Below are positions 10,777 through 22,186 of a stretch of DNA of 64,000 nt, piece after piece. The stretch spans positions 142,728-206,727 of the forward strand of contig JAIVFI010000045.1 of the NCBI GenBank assembly GCA_025558095.1, in the 5' to 3' direction. Source of the DNA: Hyaloraphidium curvatum (Eukaryota; Monoblepharomycota; Hyaloraphidiomycetes; Hyaloraphidiales; Hyaloraphidiaceae). The stretch's first letter is position 1. Each line of letters opens with the position of its first letter. Made by a program: the position numbers and the translations under genes. The notes under the pieces are model-generated. The model did not search any database, was not told the DNA's origin, and saw only the letters and a list, made by a program, of their open reading frames with translations.

Positions 10777-13700
10777 ATGTCTGCCTCGGCGCCATCGCCA
10801 TCGACGCCGTCCGGAGAGCCGATGGAGCAGTCCGTCCTCGGTGGCGGCGCCGGCAACCTTCAGGTCGACCCGGACGTAATCAAGTTCCTCGAAACTCCGG
10901 ACCTCCCCATCCTGGGCGCGAAGAAGCTCACTCCGCGGCAACGATGGAACATCGACATGTCCGAGCCATTGATTACCACCGCCAAGTGCTACATCTTCAA
11001 GTTCAACATCCCGCAGTGGGGCAAGCTCTACCTGTTCGAGAAGAACATCTGCTTCCGGACGCTGCTGTCGGCCGGGCCCATGAAGCACAGCATCAAGAGG
11101 AGCTGGTCCGATGTCGAACGCGTCGAGTCCGAGGATGGCATGGTCCTCAACTCGATGCGGATTATCTACAAGTACGGGACCAAGGTGGGACGTTCGCTTC
11201 TTGGCCTGGCGGCCCTGACAACGCTCTCTCCAGACCTACCTGGCCTTTGAGCAGCCTGAGGAACGCGTTCGGATCCTGACCGCCGCCGAAAAGCTTCTCC
11301 GACGCGCGAAGCTCGGGTCGACGGGCTCCTTCGACGTTCTGAGTCCCATTTCGGAAACGGAAGACCTAGAGGACGAGTCGGATCCGCTCAAGGTCGCCGA
11401 CACGGCCTCCGTGAACGTGTCTTTGAACCTGACAACCCTGCGGCGTCCTGGGGCCGAGGGCACGCTCCGGATCCTGAAAGGGGGCAAGCCGAAACACATC
11501 ACCATCTTCACAATCGGAAGCAGGTGATGCCAAGCGTCGTGATGATCGCGGCTTTTGCCTTACCGTCGTGCCAGGGGTGATGTTCAACCCTTCATTTCGC
11601 TCTCGAAGACATTGATGAAGCGCGGCTACAAGGTCCGGATAGCCACTTTTGCGGAGTACAAGGCCTGGGTCGAGGGCCACGGCATTGAGTTTCGGACGGT
11701 TGCGGGTGATCCGACGGCGATCATGAGTCTTTGTGTCGACAACGGGTGAGCCGGCCGTGCTTATCGGTGGTCGATATCTCTGACAGAATGATAAAGGATG
11801 TTTACGATGAAGTTCGTCAAGGAGGGTCTCCAGCAGCTGGACTGGATCAAGAACCTCTTTGAAACGGCCTACGAAGCCACGGAAGGAACGGACCTCATCT
11901 TGCTCACGCAGAGCGCCATGATCGGCGCCAACCTCGCCGAGGCGCGTGCTGTGCCCTGTATGCACGTCTTCACGATGCCTTGGTCCGCCACGAAGGAATT
12001 CCCTCACCCGTTCATGGTGCCCGAGAAGGACAAGGGCCCGAGCTACAACCTCAGCTCGTGGAAGCTGATCGAGAATGGCATGGGGGCCGGTTTGCTGCTG
12101 AAGATCAACGAGTTCCGCAAAGCACACAAGCTTGTGGGTCGCAGTTTGGCTCGTTCACATTATCCTGCTCATCCGTTCTTGCTCAGCCGCCTACGTGGCC
12201 GCAGGGGCCTGTCGACTACACCCTCATCCCGACCATGTACTGTTTTTCGGAGCTGCTCGTGCCGAAACCGAGCGATTGGTCGCCACACACCTACAACACC
12301 GGCTTCTGGTTCCTGGACAATCCCGACCTTTCGTGGACCCCGCCGGCGGACCTCGTCGAGTTCCTCGATCGGAAGGACGGCAAGAAGATCGTCTACATCG
12401 GTTTCGGATCGATCGTCGTGCAGGATGCCGAGGCCATGAGCCGCGCCATCATCGCCGCGGTGGAACAGGCCGGCGTGCGCGCGATAGTGGCCGAGGGATG
12501 GTCGTCCCGCGGGAAGGAAAAGAAGGAGGCGGGGAAGCCGGCTGCCGCCCCGGCGCCGGCCAAGGAACAGAGCGACAAGGCTGTTGTCCCGACCCCTAGC
12601 TCCACCTCTTCTGTCGACGCCGCGGCGCCGCCGCTGCCTCCCAGGCGGCCGAATGCCGTCTTCCCCCCCGATCTGTCTCTCGGCGAGCGCGTGACGAGCT
12701 TCCTCTTTGATCACAATGGACTCACCAACGACGAAGCGTATGCCGGCCTCTACCAGATCCTCGCCGACTACTCCAGCAGAGTTGCTGGGAAGGGCGTGGA
12801 CGCGCCCATCGCGCCTTCCAAGTTCACCGAGGAGCAGGTTGCCGCGCTGAGGGCGGGCAAGCCTGTCCTGGGCCAAACGATCCCGGCGCGCGGCTCCCTG
12901 GGCCAGGCCGCGGACTTCGGAACGTCAAAGTCGAAGAAGGACAAGAAGGCCAAGGAGCCCGAGGCGCCGATCGTGTGGCCCGACACGATCTACAAGGTCA
13001 AGGCGATCCCACACGACTGGCTCTTCCCCCAGCTCGACGGCGTCGTCCACCACGGCGGCGCCGGGAGCACCGCCGCCGGCCTGCGCGCCGGGTGCCCCAC
13101 CATCATCAAGCCCTTCTTCGGGGACCAGTACTTCTGGGGCAAGGCCATCGAGCGGCAGGGCCTGGGCGTGTCGCTCGCGGAGCTCGACGCCGAGGACCTC
13201 GCCGCGGCGCTGGTCAAGATCACCACGGACGCGGACATGCGCGCGCGCGCGCAGGCGGTGGGGGAGAAGCTCCGCGCCGAGAACGGGCCCGAGGTCGCCG
13301 CGGACGCGATCGAGAAGGAGCTGGGCTGGGCACGGGACCTGGTCGAGGACCTCCTGACGCGGGCGCAGGAGAAGAACCGGCTCCGCGAGACGCGCAAGGC
13401 CGAGATGGCGGAGCTCAGGAAGCGCAGGGCGGAGATCGCTGCCGAGCGGTCGTCGCTAGAGGCCAAGCTCAAGGCGCAGGGCAAGTCCAAGAGCGAGATC
13501 GACGCCGAGGTCAAGGAGACGCTGCTCAAGTCGGTGACGATGGATCTCGACAGCGACGACGAGAACCAGGACGACGACGACGAGGACGAGATGTTGCAGG
13601 CAATGGCCGAAATCAGCATCGCGCCTCCCGGCGGCGTCATGACCCGCATGGCCAAGAAGACGGGTCAGGGGCTCATCAAGGCCACCGTGCTGGGCGCGGG

Positions 13701-13833
13701 CTTGGTGACCACGGGCCAGGTGTTCGGCCTGCAGCTGGCCAAGAATGCCTGGGACTTTGTCGTCGGAGGCGGCAAGAAGAAGGCGGACAAGGAGAAGGCG
13801 GCGGCGGACAAGGCGGCGGAGAAGGCGACCTAG
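10777..13833 (+). CDS. Sterol 3-beta-glucosyltransferase (ATG26/UGT51-like) with GRAM domain
   Basis: Exons 10777..11184, 11234..11523, 11575..11745, 11797..12133 and 12187..13833; 950 residues. A GRAM domain (about 54-165) precedes the GT28 N-terminal fold (TIGSRGDVQPFI near 230; FTMPWSATKEFPHPF). The UDP-sugar-binding C-terminal fold contains YIGFGSIV and HHGGAGSTAAGLRAGCPT ... GDQYFWG near 690. The family adds glucose to membrane sterols. Unusual: about 150 Lys/Pro/Ala-rich residues (508-660) are inserted between the two strands that normally flank the nucleotide site, no PH domain is visible, and the C-terminus carries a charged coiled coil with an acidic run and a Lys/Ala tail. Confidence 0.88.
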
Positions 13834-13927
13834 AGCGCGCGACAGTGCTCTGATTGTGCTCGTAAACTTGCTATGGTATTGAACCATCAACGTTGAAAGT
13901 CCAAAAGGCCCAGCCGGCGCCTGCTTT

Positions 13928-16487
13928 TCATCCCAGCACCGTCAGGTTCGGGATCTCCTCGGGCCACGGCGCCCCGCCCCTGTCGATAACCCTGCGGAAG
14001 ACCGCAAAGGCGATCCTCGCCGACTCCCACGCCGCGCCGACCGCGCTCAGGCTTTCGAGGCTGGACGGGGCGTCAGCTGCCGGCCAAAGCGCACAAAGAA
14101 GAGCGAGCAGCCCACCAGGCCTCGACGTCCCTGATCAGCTCGTGGATCACCGGCGCCGAGACCGACTGCTCGCCGGTGGACCAGTCGGTGAACCTGCGGA
14201 AGCGGGCGAGCGCGAACACGTGGACCATCCCCTGGGCGGCAGATTCAGCAACGAACGGCCGATCGCACAGGCAGCCGACGCCCACCGCGCGGAGCACCGC
14301 CTGCAGCAGCGACGCCGGGAACTTTTCCGCCAGCTCCAGCTGGTTCCCGGCGTAGTTCCGGAACACGGACCGCACGAGCCTGCTGATGAGGATGGAGCTC
14401 GTCGAGGCGTCGAGGAAGTGCTGCGAGTTGAGCCACTCCTCGTCCGGCTCCTCTAGGTTCTTGATCCAGTTGGAGGGCGAGTTGAGGAGCACGTGGCACT
14501 GGTGGAACCAGATCATCTGGTGCAGGAGGCGGTACCCGACCATCTGGCCCCAGCTCGTGTCGCCCAGCGCGATCAGCCCCGGGCCGTCGCCCGCCGCGTC
14601 GAGCGTCTTGACCTCCGCGGGCACGTGCGCCGCGAAATCGTCCAGCATTCCGACCACGTCCTCGCGGCGGCGGCGCGCCTCGCGGTACAGCGCCTCGGTC
14701 GCGGGGTCCTCGGCCTTGACCGCCTTGCCCGCCGCGGCCTCGTACTCGGGCCGGTGCACCGAGAGGCCGGCGTCGCCGAACCACTTGCACACGCCGAGCG
14801 TGCGCCGGATCAGCTCGCCGAGCATCATCCCGCTGCCCGCGCACCCGAGGATCATCCACCTGCCCACGCTTGCGGCGAGCCTGCGCTCGCGCTCGGGGCC
14901 GCGTTGGTGCTCCATCCACAGCACGCCGTCCTCGCAGGTCAGCGGCACCGCCTGCAGAGGCGAGACGATCTGCATGGCCACCAGGCGCTCGAAGACAAAG
15001 TCCGCGGGGGCGGCGGCGCGCTCGAAGCCGGCTCCGTTGTGGGAAAAGTGCTCGAGGGGGGCGGGGTGGTGCGGGCCGGCGCGGAGGAAGAGGTGCTCGA
15101 AGCCCGGGTCCACGGGGGCGGGGAGGATGTGGAAGGTGACCTCGCTGCAGGGCACGGCTATGGTGCGGTACGCGTCGGTGCGCATGGTTGGGTAGGCATC
15201 GCGGACGTCCGAGAAGGCCGTGTCGACGTTGACGGTGATGAGGCAGGCGCGGGCGTACTCTTCGGCGCGGATCCATTCGCGGAGGGTAATGCGGCGCATG
15301 TTCTCGCGGGAGCGGTACGAAGCCTGCGCGGGGCTGGCGGGGTCCATGAAGGCGAGGAGCGGGTGCAGGGCCTTGAACGCCCTGTGCATCTCGATGGCGT
15401 TCTCGCGGTCGCCGGCGCGCGCAAACACGACGGTCGCAAAGACGGTGGCCTGGAGCAGCCGCAGCAGGCCGTCGTCGAGGCGCGGCGCGGGGTTGCTCAT
15501 CTCGTAGCGCAGGCGCTCCTCGACTGCGGACACGAGCGCGTTGCGGTACTCTGCCGAGGTCATCCCCGTGGTTTCGGCGACGGTCGTGACGAGCCAGCGG
15601 CGGTCCGCGCGCTTTTCTGCGGCCAGCAGCCCGCCCCACACGACGACGGTCGCCAGGATCGGGTCCGCGGTGCCGGTGAGCACGTCGACGACCAACGTGG
15701 GGTAGTGCAACAGCGGCGAGGTGGCCTCGGTGGTGGCGCAGAAGAGCTCGACGAAGTAGGGGAACAGGTCGTGCGGCGGCAGCTGCGGGTAGGCCGGACG
15801 CGGCATCTGCGGCGCCTGCTGCACCTGCTGGGCGGCGACGGGCGGCAGCACCGGCGCCTGCGGCGGCGGCAGGGCCATTGCGGGCGAGACCGGGCCGAAC
15901 GGGCCGCCTGCCATGGCGGGGAAGCCGTTTGCGGCCTGGAAGCCGGTCGTTGCCGGGAATCCGCCCGCCTGCGCGAAGCCGGCCTGCACGAAGCCGTTTG
16001 CGCCGAAGTCCTGCGGCCAGCCGGCCTTTGACCAGGCGAAGTTTGCGTCGCCCATGCCGGGCACCGCGGGCAGCCCGCCCTGCAGCACGGCGAACTGCGC
16101 CATGTCGGGCGTGGGCGGCAGCGGCGGCTGCTGCGGCTGCGGCTGCGGCTGCTGCTCGCGCTGTGGCCGGCGGCGCGGGGCGGGCGGCGCCCCTTTGGCC
16201 CCCGCGCACCGCGCGTTCCCGTTCGTGCCGCGCACGTGCTTCGCCAGCGCGTCGCGCCGCGTGAACGTCTTGCCGCACGCGTCGCACTCGAACGGCTTCG
16301 CGGCCGAGTGCGACTTCTCGTGGCGCCGCAGGTCGTACGCGCGCGCAAACGCCGTGCCGCACACGCCGCACAGGAACGGCTTGTCGTCGCTGTGCGTGAC
16401 GAGGTGGCTCTTGAGGTTGTGCGGCCGCGTGAACACCTTGCCGCACACGGGGCACGGGTGCAGCCGGTCGCCGCCGCCGCCCTCCAT
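13928..16487 (-). CDS. C2H2 zinc-finger transcription regulator with fungal-type regulatory region
   Basis: Complement of 14116..16487 and 13928..14060; 834 residues. Three fingers lie at the N-terminus (CPVCGKVFTRPHNLKSH, CGVCGTAFARAYDLRRH, CDACGKTFTRRDALAKH), then a Pro/Gln/Ala-rich linker, then a long helical region like the fungal-specific transcription-factor domain. The unspliced frame stops at 14073, but removing a 55-nt intron (GTGGGC...CCAG, branch CTGAC) continues into a well-formed helical tail ending at 13928. ATG 16487 sits directly before the fingers; an open frame continues upstream to 16736. A related gene lies at 49219..51867. Confidence 0.82.
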
Positions 16488-16761
16488 GGTGGGGGAAGGG
16501 GGGTTGTTGCTTGAAGTTGGAGCCTGATCGACCTCGCCGCCCAGCCGCCGGATCCACGTCCCCATCAGCCTCTCGCCAGCCGCCGGGCTCCAAAGAACGT
16601 GGGTCGAGCCAAGAATTAGTCGTGGATCGTGGTATGCTTTGCTGCTCTGCTGGGCCGTGTTCTCTAAACCATCGATGTCCGGTCGTGACGTAAGGGGGAC
16701 TCCCCTCCCCCCCTCCACTTCCCGGCTCCAATCCACTCTCGATTTTGGTGCTGCCCGCTAT

Positions 16762-18035
16762 CTACATTTTGCTCTTCGTCTCGTTCACAGCCTGCCTCGC
16801 CGCCACCGCCATCAGCCCCGAGTCCGACGACAGGCTCACGAGCCTGAACCCCATCTCGATCGCCCTCTTCGCGTCTGCCGAAACAGCTTTCAGCATCGAT
16901 TCCGGCGCCCGGAAACGGCGACAAAACACCCACACTTGGCCGTGCCGCAGTGGATCCCCGCGAACTGCCCCCGCTTCTTGGTCTCGGCCAGCACCCGCGA
17001 GAAGATCTGCAGGATCTCGGGCTCCTCCCGGTCCAGCATGGGCTTGTAGCCGAGCGAGAAGCCGAGGTCCGCGGGGCCGATGTCTGTTTCGGGGCGGTCA
17101 GTTGCGTAGCTTCGGGGACGGTGGCGGGGAACCCACAGACGCCGGCGACGCCGGGCACGTCGAGGATGGCCTCGAGGTTCTCGACGGCCTCGCGGGTCTC
17201 GATCATGGGCAGGCAAAGCACCTCCTCGTTGGCTGCAAGTCCCAGTGAGCCGAATCATTGCCACGATCGCCGAGATGTCGGTGATTTCGACGGGAGTGTC
17301 AGCACCGGCTTCGACACCAGACGAAGCCTCCAAAGCCCCACCCGTGGTCTGGTACGACACGTTGGGGCTCCCGTACATGGCCACCCTGATCGGCCCGTTG
17401 CTCCGCTTCCCCATGGGCGGGTACTTGCACGCCGTGACAAAATCCTCGCACTCCTTCCGGTTGTTCACCTTTGGCGATCGCCGTCAGCCGCATTCGAGCA
17501 AGAAGCAGCCGGTGATTCCCACCATGGGGCAGATGACACCGTATGCCCCGGCGTCGAGCACCTTGCCGATGATCCCGGGCTCGTTCCACGGCACGCGGAC
17601 CATCGGCGTCACCGGGTGCGGGCCCATGGCCTGGAAGCACTGGACCTGAAAAGGCGCGGACCGTCGCCCGGGATCGCGGCGGGAAGGGTGCGGGACTGCG
17701 TACCATGCTCATGTAGTCCTGGACGCCGTGCTGCAGATCCACCGTGACCGAGTCGAAGCCGCTGCACCGGCGACGGGGAGCAAAGGAACCCAGAAACCGT
17801 CAGAATCCGCCTTCTCCGGCCGCAGAACGCAAGTAATCCCACCATCCCGCGATGACCTCGGCCGCAAACCCGCTCGGGATCGAAAGCCAGCTTGAAAACG
17901 TGCGGGAGACACCGTCGCGGGACGGGCCGGGAAAGTCAGCGTTCCCGCGTCCGGAAAACGGATCGCGCCAGAAAGAACAGACCCATTGACGACGGCCTTA
18001 TCTTGCGCCCAGAGCTCTTTCACTTTGTTCGGCAT
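16762..18035 (-). CDS. HpcH/HpaI-type aldolase (2-oxo-acid class II aldolase family)
   Basis: Eight exons on the minus strand: 17983..18035, 17843..17890, 17704..17761, 17523..17645, 17342..17468, 17137..17223 (or 17234), 16934..17083 and 16762..16874. Family motifs in order: [68 protein letters not shown] and GIHCGTA. These enzymes cleave or form 4-hydroxy-2-oxo acids with a divalent metal. Problem: with the obvious acceptor at 17235 the family-typical ANEEV is read but the frame then breaks at a duplicated TG (17219..17223). Using the AG 11 nt downstream restores the frame but drops about four conserved residues. About 252 residues if functional. Confidence 0.7.
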
Positions 18036-18142
18036 GCTGAAGTTCCGGGGTGGTCGCCACAAAGGTTGGCGCGGCTGAACAATCACCACGCCCGCTTCCA
18101 CCCCTTTCGCCCCCCATCCCACGCGTTCCCGGCCCCTGAACG

Positions 18143-19269
18143 ATGCCCGACGCGCACCCCAGCCCGCTCTACAAGCCCCTCTCCGGGATCCCGGAGCTCC
18201 TCGCCGGCTGCGGCATCCTCTCGGGCGCCTACGGCGAGCTCGAAAGCACCGCCGCCGAGATCGTGCGGAGGGCGCTGTACCTCAAAATGAACTTCTTCGA
18301 CACGAGCGTGTACTACGGCGAGTCGGAGAGGATACTGGGGGAGGCGCTGGCCAGCGTGCGGTCGAGCTATCCGCGGTCGTCGTACTACCTCGCGACCAAG
18401 TGCGGACGATACGGGTACAAGACGTCGGAGTGCGACTTTTCGGGGAAGCGGACGAGGCAATCCGTGATGCAGAGCCTGGAGCGGCTCAGGACGGACTACT
18501 TGGACGTGGTGTACGCCCACGACGTCGAGTTTGCGGCGAGCGTGGATGACGTCTGCGGGCCGGGAGGCATTCTGGAGGAACTGTTCAAGATGAAGGTGGG
18601 CAGCAACCTTGTCTGATGCTCTTCTTAGGGCATCGGGGTGAGCGAACGTGTCCACAGGACGAGGGTCTGATCGGCCACGTCGGCATCTCCGGCTTCCCCC
18701 TCCCCGTGCTCCTCGCCATCGCCGAGGAACAGCAGTGCCGCGGCCGCCCCCTCGACGTGGTCCTTTCCTACTGCCACTTCACCCTGCAGAACGGCACCTT
18801 CGCCTCCTACGCCCCGAAGCTGCGCGCCGCGGGCGTCGGCACGCTCATCAGCGCCTCCCCCATCGCCATGGGCATCCTCGGGGAGCGGGACCTACCGCCC
18901 TGGCACCCCGCGCCGCCGGCGATGCGGGCGGCGAGGGAAGAGGCGGTGCGGTGGTGCACCCGGAACGGATGGGCGCTGGGAAACCTGGCGCTGCGGTACG
19001 CGCTGCGGGAACGGGTCAGGCCCGAGGACGGGGGATGGGACGCGACGCTTGTGGGGCTCAGGGGCGCGGACGAGGTGGAGAACGCGGCGATGCACAGGGA
19101 CGAGGTCAACAAGGGGGTCAAGGGGGAGATCGAGTTCGAGAGCGGGCTCGTGGAGGATGTGAAGGGCATCTTCAAGAAGCACGGGATGCTGGACTACTCG
19201 TGGGAGAGCCCGAGCGAGAAGGAGCGGGATAGGGCGGCGATCGGAAACATTCTGAAGTTAAGCTATTGA
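18143..19269 (+). CDS. Aldo/keto reductase, D-arabinose/L-galactose dehydrogenase-like
   Basis: Exons 18143..18595 and 18658..19269; 62-nt intron (GTGGGC...CACAG), 354 residues. The AKR tetrad is visible: Asp and Tyr in FDTSVYYGESE, Lys in LATKCGRYG, His in VYAHDVE. GHVGISGFPLPVL and ISASPIAMGIL fit the D-arabinose 1-dehydrogenase (Ara2) and L-galactose dehydrogenase group, which makes the lactone precursor of erythroascorbate or ascorbate. It is divergent from the aldolase gene with only 107 bp between the two starts, so they probably share a promoter. Confidence 0.82.
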
Positions 19270-19482
19270 ATCGAAGAGTCGGTGATAGTAACACGTTTCC
19301 CCGCTTTGTCCCGTTCACAGTCCTCATGCCACGCCTCACATCTTGGCTACCTTCTCCCCAAACATCCTGAGCAGAATCCGGACGAACCGCCCCGTCACGC
19401 TGAAGACTGGTTGACGTTGAGAGAAGTGCCAAGTGGATCCAGCCATGAGCGAGACTCGTGTGAGACCAGAGCCCCACAGGCG

Positions 19483-20172
19483 CTAGTCCCACACGGAGAA
19501 TGTTTGATTCTGCAACGAGCGTGGTCGTGGAGGTGGTGATGGTGGGGAAGGGGTCCGGTCCCATGGACCGCGTGCGGCATACTCATGGGCCGCATCGACG
19601 GCAGGAGGCAGCGCCGGGTCGATGGCGGGAGGCAGCGCCCGATTCCGCCGTTGTCTCCCGACGCGCGCTCCCCCCGTTGCACCCCAAGGACGTGAATTGG
19701 TGTCGACGACTTTCGTGCCCAGCAGCATATCGGCCACGGTCCTCCGGGTCATCAGGTGGAGAACACCATCCACTCCCGGCAACAATAGATTCCGGGAGGG
19801 AAGAGAGGCGATAGGGACGGTGATGCGCAAATGCCTTCCGTCGAATTCAAAGTCAATGGCATGGTTGACGACACAGGCAATAGAGAGCCACTTTACGACT
19901 TCCCTGACCAGGACGGTGGCGGTACTCGCGGGCTGCCCAGACGCGGTGTCAACGACCGCAAGCCCGACAATACGCTTCCCGGGTTGAATAAGGGCGGTTC
20001 CAAAGCTGTAGAGGACCATCAAAGCGGTGGCGAGGACTGTGTCGCCGATTTGCTGCGGAACCACCTCCCTCGCGAGCTTGCGCAGAAGCGGTGTCAGCAC
20101 TGCGACATCCGTGGCAAATGCCAAGATCCGCTTCCCCGTTCCCGCGACGGGTGTGTCAACAGGTGGGGGCAT
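19483..20172 (-). CDS. RDD-family membrane protein
   Basis: Single exon, 229 residues. GKRILAFATDVAVLTPL carries the first Arg/Asp of the RDD signature; a second hydrophobic block leads into PGKRIVGLAVVD and a third into RTVADMLLGTKVVD, the last conserved Asp region. Three hydrophobic segments are likely. The family is widespread in bacteria and of unknown or transport-related role; it is uncommon in fungi. The C-terminal 60 residues are Pro/Arg-rich and not conserved-looking, so the real end could differ through splicing. Confidence 0.6.
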   Translation of the reverse strand: MPPPVDTPVAGTGKRILAFATDVAVLTPLLRKLAREVVPQQIGDTVLATALMVLYSFGTALIQPGKRIVGLAVVDTASGQPASTATVLVREVVKWLSIACVVNHAIDFEFDGRHLRITVPIASLPSRNLLLPGVDGVLHLMTRRTVADMLLGTKVVDTNSRPWGATGGARVGRQRRNRALPPAIDPALPPAVDAAHEYAARGPWDRTPSPPSPPPRPRSLQNQTFSVWD

Positions 20173-20597
20173 CGTTCCGTTTTCGGCTCTGGGGTCCGAA
20201 CCCCTTTATGTTCTGTCCGTGCGCGTTCGATTCTAGGATCCATGCCGGCGATGGCGGCGCATCAGAGCGGGCCGGACATTGACGGGACGGCGGCGCTCAC
20301 TTCCAGACACTCGGGACGCCCGAGAGCAGCCGACCTCGCCGGGTTCGAGCGTGAAATCCTGCGGGGACCTTCCATTAGTCACAGGCGCGCGGTCATGCTG
20401 ACTGACAGGGGAACTTTCCAGACAACTACCTCAAAACGCATCTTATAATAGCACGCCTCGTCCAGAACGGGTCCGATGGACCTGATCGTTGTCTTCTTCA
20501 CGCGGACCGCGGCCCATTCCGCGGCCCATTGACATGCCGACATACCCCGTGAATCCCCAAAGGGCAGCTTGCTACTCCCTTAGTGTCGCCCATCGCA
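20173..20597. other. Intergenic region, nothing recognised
   Basis: 425 bp between two minus-strand genes. A short GTTCGA-type match to a tRNA B box occurs near 20341 but no cloverleaf can be folded around it by eye. No gene supported. Confidence 0.5.
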
Positions 20598-21113
20598 TCA
20601 CTTAAAGTACTCCTCCGCTTTGTGCTCCGTATTATCGCCCAGGTTAATAACCTTGGCTCTTCCGTCCTGCTTGTCCAGAATCGTGAAGTGCTTGGCCTTG
20701 TACTTGATCGTACAATTCCCGTCCACCTTGCCTTCCACCACGACATCTCCATTCTCAGCACGCAGCTCCACCTCCGAACAGCCGTCGATTTTGCCCTTTA
20801 TGGTTATGTTCTCCTTGGCGCTGATCCTGACCTTGGATTTACCGTCAATCTTGCCGTTGCCGGCCGTGCCAATCACCACGCTGCCGTCCCTGGCCACCAG
20901 TGTCGCAATGGAAGCCCCGTCAATGAACTCCTTGATTTCAATGCTCGTGGCCAGGAGCGTCGACTTGGACTTCCCGTCGATCTTGCCAACCTTGATGGAG
21001 CAGCCATCACAGTCAACGCTGACGTGGGCATGCCCATCTATCTTCTCATACTCCTGGTCTCCCTTCGGCTTCAGGTCAGCTCTGACGTCGGGACCGTCAA
21101 ACTTGATGCCCAT
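20598..21113 (-). CDS. KIDG-repeat protein of unknown function
   Basis: Single exon of 171 residues from ATG 21113. It consists of a regular repeat of roughly 25 residues, each beginning with (G)KIDG followed by S, C or N and alternating hydrophobic/polar residues: YEKIDGHA, GKIDGKSKSTL, EFIDGAS, GKIDGKSKVRI, GKIDGCSEVEL, GKVDGNCTIKY, DKQDGRAKV. This looks like a short beta-solenoid or beta-helix. No signal peptide or membrane segment. I do not recognise a named family; the pattern recalls polymer-forming or bactofilin-like solenoids but without their known motifs. An open frame continues upstream to 21269 but looks non-coding. Confidence 0.7.
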   Translation of the reverse strand: MGIKFDGPDVRADLKPKGDQEYEKIDGHAHVSVDCDGCSIKVGKIDGKSKSTLLATSIEIKEFIDGASIATLVARDGSVVIGTAGNGKIDGKSKVRISAKENITIKGKIDGCSEVELRAENGDVVVEGKVDGNCTIKYKAKHFTILDKQDGRAKVINLGDNTEHKAEEYFK

Positions 21114-21472
21114 CGTCGAGAGCGGTGGCGGCACGCTGTGAGGCCGGCATCGTGAGTGGAAAGCATGCACGTGCGCACGAAGAGTACACGCACGACGGAG
21201 CAAGTGTGGAGAAGGGGTCCGGAAGAGAGGGGCGCTCGAACAGAAGAGCGGGGTCGGAGCTCCAACCACGGGACCTGAGACTTTGCAGCCGCCAGCGAGT
21301 TCAGCTCGGACCCGTCTGCGCCGCTGCTATGGTACGCACGTTTCTCACGCGTGCTGATGTGGAAACGCGGCCGGTTGGGGCGCCACTTCGCGCTGCAAAG
21401 CTGTCGCGAAGTCAGTCAGTCACGAGGAAGGGTCCGTGCAGTCGCCGCTCGTCCGCGTACGCTGGAACAGCG
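21114..21472. other. Intergenic region, nothing recognised
   Basis: 359 bp upstream of the KIDG-repeat gene and downstream of the next minus-strand gene. No ORF with coding character and no structured element seen. Confidence 0.5.
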
Positions 21473-22186
21473 CTAAGGCGAACGAGGCCGCGCCATTAAG
21501 CAGGCGCAGGCCCCGGGCAACGCGCCCGATAGGAGGTCCGCAAACTCCCACGTACCGTCGTCGCGTCGGCAGACCCGGTTGCTGGTCTCTCGGCGGCGGC
21601 GGCGCTCCGGCAACCCAAACACACACTAACCTGATTACCGTTCCCAGAAGCCATCGTCGAGTTCCACCAAATCCACAAGTTCCACCAGGTCCGGGGAAGG
21701 GGAGGGCGAAACGGGGCCGGGGAGGGAAGGAGGGCAGAGGTGAGTCAGCGATTCCACGGCGAGGTGGATGCGGCTGGCCAGGGAGGCCGCCTCCTCCTTG
21801 ACGTCCGCATCGCACGCCGGCCGATGGTTCAGCTTGCGAGCAAAGTGACGACGAAGGATGGGGGTCGGGAGAAATCCGAGGTCCGTGGTGCAAAGGTGTC
21901 CGTACTTCGCCACGTCCTGGTGAACATGGGCGTCCGACAGGGCGAGCCGTGCGCACGGGCACGGGAACGACGCCCGCTGCGCAGCCCAATCGGAGAGTTG
22001 CATGCGGGCGAGCCACGAGTAGTGGTTGAAGGTCGTGCGGGCTAGAGGATCCGGGTAGGAGGCGATCGCACCGAAGGTCTCGCCGGGTGCGGGCAGCGGA
22101 TGGCGCCGGATGAAAAGTTGGGCCTTGTCGAGGAGGTAGGCCATGGGGAACGAAGAGCATTGAACGGAGACCGCCAGACTGGGCAT
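21473..22186 (-). CDS. Hypothetical protein
   Basis: Minus strand, ATG 22186. Exon 21639..22186 encodes about 182 residues (starts MPSLAVSVQCSSFPMAYLLD; contains AHVHQDVAKYGHLCTTDLGF) and stops soon after GFWER. A 57-nt intron (21582..21638, GTAATC...ACCAG) would join a further 36 codons to 21473, giving 218 residues. The body has plausible globular composition; no family recognised. The intron and downstream exon are speculative. The open frame continues upstream to 22501 with poor coding character. Confidence 0.4.

Noticed and set aside
14493-16031. Plus-strand open frame of 512 codons
   Set aside because: Antisense to the C2H2 regulator; His/Arg/Gly-rich without domain features.
20330-20370. 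tRNA-like B box
   Set aside because: The GGTTCGA-type match has no A box or acceptor pairing at the right distances.
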